Of a DNA stretch of 64,000 bases, positions 47,737-60,999 are shown piece after piece. Position numbers and translations under genes: made by a program. Source of the stretch: Mortierella sp. BCC40632 (lineage: Eukaryota; Mortierellomycota; Mortierellomycetes; Mortierellales; Mortierellaceae); contig WAEK01000005.1 of NCBI GenBank assembly GCA_011634665.1, forward strand, positions 2,117,001-2,181,000, in the 5' to 3' direction. The notes beneath the pieces are model-generated. The model saw only the letters and a program-made list of their open reading frames with translations, did not search any database and was not told the origin of the DNA. How positions within the stretch are numbered: position 1 is the stretch's first letter; the number at the start of each line of letters is the position of its first letter.

Positions 47737-47998
47737 GGGGGGCCATTTGTGAACTCGTCACCGTTCCTTATCCTTATTTTAATTCTCTCCTCTCTTTGCT
47801 CGACCACCGACCTTTTGTTTTTATTTTCTTTGTATTATTTTTTTTTCCCCCTCTGTCCCCGTCCTGCCCTTGTGGTCCTCCTCTTTCATTGCCACTCCAC
47901 TTTTAGATCATATTCTCGCTCCATCCAGCAACAACAACAACAACAACAAAAAGTCATCTCTATCTAATACAGCAATCTAATCGGCTAGTTCGTTCAAC

Positions 47999-49901
47999 AT
48001 GTCGGCAGAAAAAAAACCAATGCAGACCAAGAACAAGGTCATGATCGCTCTTGTCTCCTTAGTCGTCCTCATCGGTGCCGCTCTTGGTATCTATTTTGGC
48101 GTCAAGAGCAAGAACGATGCCGATAACAGCAGCGCGAGCAACAAGTCTCAAAACATCAATGCTAGCCCAAGCGCCAGTATCGCTACCCCCACGGGCTCGA
48201 TTGCTCCTACACCCACGGCTGTTCCTCCACCTCTCAACAACGGCACCATGATCAACGGCACTCTCTTCCCGTACTATGTCCTTGACGGACCTGCTCCCGC
48301 GCCAGTTGGTATTGCTGGAAAGGTCTACACCACATGCACTGTTCCCAACACCTTTTCCATCTCCTTTGACGATGGTCCATCTCAGGTAAATATTTGTTTT
48401 CTCTCTCTCTCTCTCTTGTTTTCTCGGTACATTCCCGTGTTCAGATCATACCATCTGGGTGGTTGTCCGTGCCCCAGCAATGCCAGTTACTCGTCTGCCA
48501 TTGCCCAATAAGGAATGCGTGTGACACCCTTATTTTCCTCTTCTTCCCTGGCACCCTATCCCCCTCCCCCTTCTTTCCACTTGCCCTGTTTTCTGCCTCC
48601 TGTGCATGATCATGCATCTTTATTCAGCCCTTTCACTCTTTTCTTTTTGAAAATGGCGAGTTGAACTGCACAATTGAATGGGAAGGAGAGAGGGGGCTGT
48701 TGAGGCCCTTTCACACCCCGCCCAAGCAGTGTTCGCATGTGTGGAAAGAAAAAGAAAGAAAGAGAGAGAGAAGAGAAAAAAAAAGGTGTGAAAATGCACA
48801 CAATAGACACCATCTTTTCTTAGTCTCGTTCGTCTTTTTTACAAAAAAGACTTTGCTTCAAAAACCCCCTTTCGTGCAACCAACACCGGGTCCCTCATCC
48901 CTTTGTCAGAGTGTGATCGATCCAGGAAGAGAAGAAGAAAAAGAAAAAAAAAAAAAGAGGGAGCTATGGGGCTAACGGTCCCTTATCGCTAGGCGAGCGG
49001 CATAGAGTCGTTCTCCGTTTAGACACAGATTCACGTACGGTATACCTCCTTGATGGGCCTGGTTCTGACTCAACCCTATCCAACATGGATACTTTTTTTC
49101 CCTCTCTAGTGGACAGACGAGTTGTTGGATCTTCTTGACAAGGAAAAGATCAAGGTCACCTTCTTTATCAACGGTAACAACCAAGGCTGCATTTACGATC
49201 CCGCTGTCCAAAAGACTCTTAAGCGTGCAATCAACTCTGGCCATCAGATTGCTTCGCACACATGGTCGCATCCTGACTTGACCACGCTCTCTGAGGCTGC
49301 TATCAGGACGGAGATGATTCGTCTCGAGAACTCGATCATGGAGGTCCTCGGTGTGAAGCCAAGATACATGCGTCCTCCTTATGGTGCCGGCACCTTCAAG
49401 AACGATGCCAATGACAAGAAGGTTCAGGACACGCTCGGGTCGTTGGGTTATGTGATCACTACCTGGGACATTGCCACGGGCGATGCCAACATTGATGATA
49501 ACAACAAGCCCCACAAGCTCACCGATGCACAGTTGATGGCTGCAGAGCAGAAGGAGTACACTGAGACCGTGAAGGGTGTCAAGAATGCCACTCACATGGC
49601 TCTTCACCACGACACTTATGAGCGTACTATCCGTTTGATGGCTCCATGGGCCATTAACTATGTCAAGTCGCTTGGTTCCCAGATTGTCACTGTTGCAGAA
49701 TGTCTTGGTAAGGATTTTTTTCTTTTCTTTTCTGCGCAGGGGAGGAGGAGGAGAAAAGGTCTTTTTTTTGGATATTAGATATGAGACTAACCTTTGTACG
49801 CCTGATGACTTTATTGGATATTAGGTGATAAGGATCCTCGTTCTTGGTACAAGGAGATCGGACCTCCTGCTGCCTCCACACCCACTACTTGCACAAAGTA
49901 A
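47999..49901 (+). CDS. Chitin deacetylase-like polysaccharide deacetylase (CE4), membrane-anchored
   Basis: Removes N-acetyl groups from chitin to give chitosan, a main wall polymer in Mucoromycota. Exons are 47999-48385, 49110-49707 and 49825-49901 (353 aa, phases agree). A basic N-terminus is followed by one hydrophobic segment (VMIALVSLVVLIGAALGIYFGV, about residues 14-36), read as a type II membrane anchor or uncleaved signal. Then comes a Ser/Thr/Pro-rich stalk with possible N-glycosylation sites (NNGT, NGT). The NodB domain has all five motifs: SFDDGP, HTWSHPDL (metal His pair), RPPYG, TTWDIATGD and ALHHDT. No GPI-type C-terminus is seen. Intron 1 is unusually long (724 nt) but contains only repeats. 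Other CE4 substrates cannot be excluded. Confidence 0.88.
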
Positions 49902-50063
49902 AAAAAAGAGTCAAGAGTATGCAGATTAGACATTCGTTCGGAACACTAAAAAAAAAAGAAAAAGAACACTTTAATACAAAAAAGAAAAGAAAAGACTGAG
50001 CTCTACCAAACAATATCGCCCGCACCAAAAGATAACAAAACTGAGGTCGCGTGATAGTCTCTC

Positions 50064-50115
<52 letters not shown>

Positions 50116-50654
50116 GAGCCTTACATCTGGTCTCCTGACGATAATGATAAAAGTATGGCTCTGGGGCTCGGGTAGCTTTCCTCAGGACTTTTTTTTTTTT
50201 TTTTTCCTCCTGAAGAAGAGCAAAAAGGTAGAGCAGAAGACTAGAGTTCCCAGTCTGTGGAGCAGAGAGGAGGATATTCTTCCATGTGCATATCTCCCCG
50301 CATATCTCGTGCAAAGGGTTAGGGCAAGGTAGGGAAGAGGGTGAGTAAGATCCATACAATTGCAACGCTTGGAAGTCATGGCTACCCTTGAGCACCTGCC
50401 AAAAGCGGAACGCATTCGTTCTCTTTGTCCGGCCTATCTCTGTGAGGACTGGTCGGTCTCTCTCTCCATTTCGCATTCCATTCGTTCTCCCTTTCTTTTC
50501 TTCTCCCACCTGAGCCTCCTCTTTTTTTTCTCTCTCTCTCTCTCTCTCTTCTCTCTTTCTCTCTCTCTCTCCCTACCTCATCGACTCATTCCATTCATCA
50601 ACCTATTCTGTCCATTGCTCCCTTCTCATCGACCTCTCATTCCATTCTCGCCTC
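49902..50654. other. Spacer between chitin deacetylase and ClpX genes
   Basis: It contains A-rich 3'-UTR sequence, a GA microsatellite at 50067-50113, a T run near 50190-50205 and a long CT/T-rich leader (about 50459-50580) before the ClpX ATG. No supportable ORF. Confidence 0.5.
50067..50113. repeat. (AG)n microsatellite
   Basis: About 47 nt of AG dinucleotide in the spacer after the chitin deacetylase gene. Confidence 0.9.
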
Positions 50655-52097
50655 ATGGCCACTTTCGCCCGCTTCGCCTCTCCGGCTACTGCTGGCTCAC
50701 TCCGCTCAATCTCCGCTCGCCGCGCTGCGCCCGCCTGGCCTGCACGAGCCTGGCCACACACCATTGACATCTACTATACTCGTCGTCTCCAGCCCCGTGT
50801 ATTGCCTCCTCTAGGCCACCATCACTCCTTCTCCACAACCACTCCTTGTCTCCAATCCTCCAACAATGGTACCAACGGCGGGGGGAGCAGCGGTCGAGAC
50901 CGTACTAGTCGTGGTGACAGTCAAGACCGGCCTGATCCGACTTCATTGACACCACTTCCTCCTCCTACCAAGAGTACATCCTTCTTTGCTTCGAGTAGGA
51001 CTCCACCCCCACCACCCGAGAATGCTTCACGCGAGTCTTATCCTGGATCTCGACGTAAAGAGACGGAAACGGAAGATGCCACGGGATCAAAAGAGCTCTC
51101 GTCTTTGTCCACACCACCAACTTCCACTTCTGCTTCCGCTACAGAGACCTCGGTCAGGGAGGAACCTCTACCCTTTGAGGCAAGGATCTTGTCTTCGTAC
51201 CAGACACGAACCAGAATGGACTCGAAAGGTATTTTTTTTTTGTCTAAAGGTTTATGAGACCAAAGGAGATGTGCATTCCGTCTCCCTTTCTTTGAGGTTC
51301 TGAAAAAAGTCTTCTTCACCCCTCTTTCTCCTCCCTACTAATACATTCCCTCCCTTGACCTTTTGTTTCTTTCTTTCTTCCCTTTTTTATTTTTTTTCCC
51401 TTAAAAAAAAAAACCACTTTTGGCGACAGATCACAACGGTGTGTACAATGAAGAGATCCGTGGAGCAACCGTTCTTCCAGGAGGTGGAACGGGACTTGGA
51501 CAGCCACCTACCTTTCCAACTCAAATGTCTACGCAATCATCACGAGAGACCCTTGGAGGCGGACATCCTTCTGCCGTACCACCCAAGGGTGTTGTCGCTC
51601 AAAACTCGCATTCCGCATGGATCGGCGAACTACAGCACCCAAGAAAGGTAGATCCCTTTTTTTTTTTTGTTCCCACATGTTTGTCTTTTTTTTTTTTTTT
51701 TTTTTTGAGGTTCCACATGGCTCAATCCTTTGTTGTACACACACTCTCTCTCTCCTCTCCTTATACAAAATAGATTGTGGAGCACCTGGATCAATATGTG
51801 ATCGGACAGGAAAAGGCGAAAAAGATTCTAGCCGTCGCTGTCTATAATCATTATTCCCGTGTCAACGAGAATCTAAAGAATCAATCCATCTATGAAGCCA
51901 ATGCTGTACAGGAACAAGGAAACGGTGCTGCTGCTGCTAATACTACTACTATGAATTCGACCTTGTCTTCCTCGACTTTGAATGGTCAGACTTACCCTGC
52001 TGGAACATCATCCCCTCCTGGAATGACCAATTCGACAGAGACTACAATGGATCCTTCCTACAATAGTGCAGGAACAAGTACAGGAACAGACCAATAC

Positions 52098-52130
<33 letters not shown>

Positions 52131-52904
52131 CTCGGATCAAAAAAGTTGGATAGAGATGACCAAGGATTTTCCCCTCCTTCTCGATTCAAAACGGACTAAT
52201 TATGTGTATCTCTCTATTTCTATGTGGCTTGATTTATGTAGATATCGCGAGGTATCCTCTTCGACAACCATGGACTCAACAGGAGAACCCCAACATTCCA
52301 CCCAACACCTATTCACAGCCATATGATGCATCTTATCAAGGCTCAACTCCTCCATCCTCCATCCCACCATTCAATGGTACCCCAGGACAATCTCCTCCTC
52401 GTCCTCCCCCTCCTCCAACCAGGGCAGGAGAGACGATGGAATCTTCAGCGGTCTCGAAGGAATCACAGACTCTCTTTGAAAAGAGTAATGTGTTGTTGTT
52501 GGGTCCGACAGGTTCGGGAAAGACTTTGTTGGCGAGAACTCTGGCCAAGATTTTGAATGTTCCGTTCTCCATGTCTGATGGTAAGGGATTCGGAACGCTT
52601 GTGATCAAGGATATTTCTTTTCTTTTCTTTTCTTTTCTTTTGTGGAGAAGAGGGGTACAAATACCAAGAAACTCTATTTTGACACTTTCTTTTCTTTTCT
52701 TTTCTTGTAGCTACTCCATTCACTCAGGCTGGATATGTTGGCGAGGATGTCGAGATGGTGATCCATCGACTTCTTCAGGTAAATCTTTTTTTTTTTTTTT
52801 TTGTCCGATTCAAAAAAAAAGCAAACGCTCAATTCTTTTTTTTTTCCCCCCACACACACACCCCCTCCTCCTTCTGTATTTGTGTCTAATCAACACTGTC
52901 TTAC

Positions 52905-52936
<32 letters not shown>

Positions 52937-54181
52937 CCTTTAATTTAATCTAATCTAATCTATTAGAGCTGCGATTACAACATCAAAAAGGCCGAGTGTG
53001 GCATCGTGTTTATTGACGAGATTGACAAAATCTCAAAACGACCCGATGCCATGTCCGTCTCAAAAGACGTCTCGGGCGAAGGTGTCCAACAAGCCCTTCT
53101 CCGGATGTTGGAAGGAACGATTGTCAATGTCACGGAAAAGAATGGCGCCAGTGGAGGATCCGGTTCAGGAGGAGGTCGTAAAGGTGGTTTGCCTGGAGTA
53201 GGAGGCACAGGATCTACACCAGGCGGCTATGGAGTCCATTCTGGAAGTGGAATCGGTGCTGGAACCGGAGGTACTGGTCAGGGAGCCAAGGGAGAGATTT
53301 ATTCTGTTGATACGAGTAATATCCTTTTTATTCTGAGTGGTGCCTTTATTGGACTGGAAAAGATTGTCCGAGATAGAATCTCGAAGGGTTCGATCGGATT
53401 TGGAGCCTTGGTAAGGACACCATCCTCTGAACTCTCGGCCACAAAGGAATCATCCAAGGAAGTGAGCCGGCTATTGGACCAAGTGGACCCAGCTGGTAAG
53501 TCCCTCATTTGTTTTCTTTTTCAGATCTCATCAATGTGTCAAAAAAAAAAAAAAAAAACGACAATGACTGATTAATATGTATTATTTATTCCCTCGCTAG
53601 ATTTGATCAAATTTGGATTGATTCCCGAGTTTATTGGTCGACTCCCCGTTGTTGCATCCGTGAACCAGTTGGATGTTGAGGCGTTGATCCGGATCTTGAC
53701 TGAACCTCGAAACTCACTCGTTAAACAATACCAAGGTCTTTTCGGACTCGGAGATGTCAACATTCATTTCTCTAAGGCTGCCCTGCGAACGATTGCTGAA
53801 CAGGCTATTGCCAAGCAAACCGGTGCCAGAGGTCTTCGACGTATCATGGTAATTTTTTTTTTCTCGTCCCATATTCGTGCTTTCTTGATTTGTTTCTGAC
53901 ACTAGATTTCTTTCTTATCCACTACTGCATGATTGAATAATTACCAGGAATCCATGCTGCTGGATGTCATGTACGAAGCCCCAGGATCTTCCATCAAACA
54001 TATTGTCATTAACAGCGAGGTGGCTCAGGGTACCAAGCCTGCCCTTTGTTTTTCTCGAGGTGCTGAAGGCATTGTCGAAGAAGCTCTCCATCGGGATGAC
54101 TATCCCTCAACCCTTCAACCACATGCCTCTTCGTCAACTCAACCACAGCAGAATTCACAGCAAGCACAGCTGACAACATAA
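50655..54181 (+). CDS. Mitochondrial ClpX-type AAA+ unfoldase
   Basis: An ATP-driven protein unfoldase of the mitochondrial matrix (Mcx1/CLPX). Exons are 50655-51228, 51430-51647, 51774-52098, 52242-52580, 52711-52778, 52967-53495, 53601-53848 and 53948-54181 (844 aa, phases agree). The N-terminus is an Arg/Ala/Ser-rich presequence, followed by about 230 low-complexity residues; no zinc-binding domain is visible. The AAA+ core starts near residue 265 ([13 protein letters not shown]). It has a long Asn/Ser/Thr insertion, Walker A GPTGSGKT (about 460), pore loop GYVG, Walker B VFIDEID, a Gly-rich insertion where the bacterial RKH loop sits, an IGFGA loop (about 650) and sensor-2 GARGLR. The intact IGF loop suggests it pairs with a ClpP peptidase, which budding yeast Mcx1 cannot. 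Confidence 0.92.
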
Positions 54182-54183
54182 GG

Positions 54184-54187
<4 letters not shown>

Positions 54188-54229
<42 letters not shown>
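54188..54229. repeat. (CT)n microsatellite in ClpX 3' UTR
   Basis: CT dinucleotide run starting 7 nt after the ClpX stop codon. Confidence 0.9.
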
Positions 54230-54232
<3 letters not shown>

Positions 54233-54521
54233 AGTCATTTTGTTTACTCTCCACTCTCTCCACTCTCTCTTTTTTTCCCTTCTTTGTCGTATCTTTCATT
54301 GCCAATGACCCTCTTCAACTCTGTCCTCCTAGTGAAAGGAGCCCGATGGTGAAAAGAAAAAATTGTGGTCCGTTCGTTGCCTTTTGTACATATCCCTCAC
54401 CCTTCTCCTCCTAGTCTCCCTCTCTTTTTATATATGTATATCTCACACACGCACTTTACTTATCCAATGGCAGAAAGAGATAGGGGTCCAGAGTTGACCC
54501 ATTGTGTATTAGACATACTCC

Positions 54522-54527
<6 letters not shown>
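54522..54527 (+). terminator. Poly(A) signal AATAAA of ClpX gene
   Basis: AATAAA starting 341 nt after the stop, merging into an A run. The convergent PRP43 stop is only 75 nt further, so the two transcripts' 3' ends nearly meet. Confidence 0.45.
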
Positions 54528-54552
<25 letters not shown>

Positions 54553-54601
54553 CTCAATGTGAATGATATTACTAATTTTTTTACTTTACTTCATTTGCTT
54601 C

Positions 54602-57376
<2,775 letters not shown>

Positions 57377-57531
57377 GGTGGTAGGGGGAGGGAATGAGGA
57401 CAATGATGAAAGCAACAAGAGTGAAAAAAAAAGAGACCTGATGGGTCTTTTGCCTTTACTCTTTTTTTTTTTTTTTTCTTCACTTTGAAAACAATAGCAG
57501 GCAGGATCAAGGCAGTCACCACTTGGGAGAT

Positions 57532-57547
57532 TACGTACATGTACGTA
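57532..57547. promoter_or_regulatory. 16-bp perfect palindrome upstream of PRP43
   Basis: TACGTACATGTACGTA equals its own reverse complement. It lies 156 bp upstream of the PRP43 ATG (on the minus strand), so a binding site for a dimeric factor is possible. No known motif is claimed. Confidence 0.4.
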
Positions 57548-58137
57548 TTATCATCAATCAGAAGGCAAGCATCAGGCTGCGGATGCTACATGCATTGATG
57601 TTAGAATTCACTGCGCCTTTTCATTCCCGCAGTATTTATACTCTCTCACTTTCTCTCTTTTCTTCTCTCACACGCTTCTCTCATCCTGCTTTCTTTTCAG
57701 CCTATGGGCTGGCCCGATATCCAAAGTCTGATATCCAAAGTAAAGTCGCGTAAATACTAATCTCTAGTCGTCATACACTAGTATAGAAACTTGGAGGGCT
57801 GAGCATCTTACGCCTTTTCGGCTATGCTTTAGAGCATAGATTGCTCTCGAGTCCTGCAAAGTAAGCCTTGTCACTGAGAATGTTTTGAAGGGATAGAAAC
57901 CATCAGCTGTCTATTATTGCCCGGAGAATCTTTCAGGGAAGACCAGGGACAGCATCGGAGAATTGTGCCCATGACTTTCGTTTGCATGATCTGCGAGAAG
58001 TATTAGAGAGGGTCGTCAGGAGTTGAGGCATGCGTCAAAATAGCAGCAGTTTACTGTGTCAAGAGTATCTCTCGGCGTCAATGGGCGGAATTCTCGTGAA
58101 GAACGCCCTTATGCCGTCTACCTAGTCGCCTCTCTCT

Positions 58138-58188
<51 letters not shown>

Positions 58189-59379
58189 CTCTCTCTCTCA
58201 TTCTCATTTCTCATATTCAATCGCCTATCAAGGAGCGACTTGACACGAGCAGTACCTCCGTAGAAGTCTCATTGTTCAAACTAAAGCAGCTCTCATTTAC
58301 ACTCCTTTAGAACTACCCAAACCTCTTGGACTCCAAGGGCTGTTTCTTCTATTCTTTCCTTTCTAAGAGTCTCAGGAGAACCTCATTAACGTTCAGGCAC
58401 ATGCTGTGTTCCTGATCCACTAAAAAAAAAAAAAAAAAAATAAGAAATAAAAAAAATAAAGTCTCCCTGAGGTCCGTGAACAACACAGGTCATTGTCCAT
58501 GAGACACTATTTTGAAAGCTAGAGTTCTCTTGTGCAATATCTGGAATCGAAACTAGCCCGCCCGATTCCACCCCCAGCCCCCAGCCCCCAGTTTCTCTCA
58601 CCCTCACCGCCCTGAAAGCTCTTGTTGAAACGAACCTCCCCAAAGAATAAAACTCAGATGCTATCTCTACGATCTTCTGTTCCTTGACCAGTTGAATATC
58701 CTCTCCAGAAGAGCTTCTTCTTCCCCACCATCTCCCCCCGCCCCCTCTCTTCCTCCTTCTCCTTCTCCCATTCTCTCGGCCCTCTTTCTCCACCACTACC
58801 TCCCCTAGACAAACGAATAGGGGTGGTTTGCCCAAAAATACTTGGAAAGGGGCATTTTCCCAAATCTGATTCGACAACCGTCTCTTTTTCTGTTTAGAGG
58901 GTTCCCCTTCTCTCGCTATCTCGCGCTCTCTTGCCCTCTCTCCCTTTCTCTTTCTCCTTCTCCTGTTCGATCCGAGATCGCCCAAGCTCGGGAAAGATCT
59001 GGTGTGTTGTGTATTACCAGTCGTTGTAAAAGAAACATTTCTTTTTTTTTCTTTGATCCTCTCTCTCTCTCTCTCTCTCTTACCACCACCACCACCACCA
59101 CCACCACCACCACCACCTCTCTTACCCGACCTCTTAGCCCCCTTTCGAGATGGCAACATTCCTTTGACTAGGGACCTGTTTTGGTTTATTTTTATTTTTA
59201 TTTTTATTTTTTTTCTATTTGGTCGCGACTTGCACTGGTTCCAGACCAATTAAAATTGAGAGGAATCTTTGTTGACCTAGGAGGACTGAAATCAGGCAAA
59301 GGGAAAGGGGACATTTTTCTATAGAAATTGAAGGCTATGGAGACGAAATGGGAGAAGGAAGAGGAGGAAGAAGAAGAAG

Positions 59380-59413
<34 letters not shown>

Positions 59414-59975
59414 CTAGGGGCAGGGACTGGATGCTTTATTGGCAAATTGGAGAAAGGGCAGAGAGGCTGCCACCAAGGATAGCAAGATGCAAAAAAAAAA
59501 AAAAAAGATAGCAGCAGGACAGGAGCTTCGCATTGCCCAACACTCAGTCTCACGCCCTTTTTACCTGACTTGAACCAAATGTAATGCAGCTATTCCTTCG
59601 TTCCTCCTCCTCCTCCCCTCTCTCCCGGCCCTTGTTTAAATTGACTTATTTGACTTGCGCGTGTAGGAGAGAGGAAGGGAGGAAGAAATAGTTGGAAGTA
59701 CTCTGTCAGAGGAGGCTATTCACTGTCTCTCTCTTTTTTTTTTTTTTTTTTGAGAATACTAATGACTTTTATTGGCCTATAAGGATGCATTGCACTTGAT
59801 CATGTCGTTTTACGCAAAAAAAAAAAAAAAATAACAACACATCGCCCTTTTTTGAGATCTCGATGCCGCCATCTGACGCGGTCACGTCAGAGCTCTCGGC
59901 AAAGCTTCCTAAAGGAAAGGGAAAATAAGGAACACTTACTGACTGGCTAAGGAGCAAAAGAAAGCATGGTGGGGT

Positions 59976-60013
<38 letters not shown>

Positions 60014-60966
60014 TCGGCAGAGGATCCTAACACGCGCTTGTTAGGGGGGGATGAGAGTGTTGGTGGTGAGTGGGAGGGGAGGAGGAGGGGGGGGGACCAT
60101 AGCAATAAGAAACAAGTTACTTTCCTCTCACAACCACCGATTTCAACCATCCTGGTTTGCATGATCGGAGTTTTTTTTTTTTTTCTTTCGTTTTTTTTCT
60201 TTTCTTTTTCTTTTTCTTTTTCTTTGGACGAGTGAATTGAGTAACAACAGGGGTATTAATGAATGACTAGCTGAATAATTGGCATTGCCTCACAATGCTT
60301 TTTCTTTCTTTCTTTCTTTTTTTCTTTCATGCACGTCGCGTATTCACTGACCGCGCCCATTAATACTAAAAAAAAAAAAAGATAGAAGGCTAGGAAAGCG
60401 AGGAAGAAAAAAATGGATAGGGGAAATGAGATGTTTGTTTGAAGTAAAGGGCGGAATAGAACGCAAAGATAAAGCTAGAAGAGGGAAGAGTGGAAAAAGG
60501 ATGTCAACCTCATAAACAGATCGAGCGCCAAGAATTTGACGCGTCGTCCAACTTTTTTTGTCTCCTGCGTTCCTCTTTTAATCGCGTTATTATCCCACAA
60601 TGAATCAGATTTGCGTTGTTGAGATCAAGCAAAATCGCTTTGCCAGACAGAAAAAAAAAGTGAGAAAGGGAGAAAAAGACTCCTCCGTCACGGCGCAAAA
60701 ATTCTTGGGCGCCTTTTCCCTTCTCTCTCTCTCTCTTTTTCCTTTATTCCGAGAAGAGCGCCCTTGCTTTTCTTTTTTTTTTTATTTTCATCTTTCTTTT
60801 CTTTTTTTTTTTTTTCAAGATACAGCATCAGTCGTAATCTTTTGATTGATCCCATAGTCTAGTCTGTGCTGCCGAGCAGTCAAAAACTACTTCTCTCTTT
60901 CTAGATGGTGTAAAAAAAAGAAAAGAAAATTAACCCAGTATATTACTTTCCCCCCCTCTCTTTCTC

Positions 60967-60999
<33 letters not shown>

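Noticed and set aside
58386..59249. 287-aa minus-strand ORF
   Set aside because: Composed of Lys/Arg/Gly-rich repeats from GA, GGT and poly-A tracts; no natural domain.
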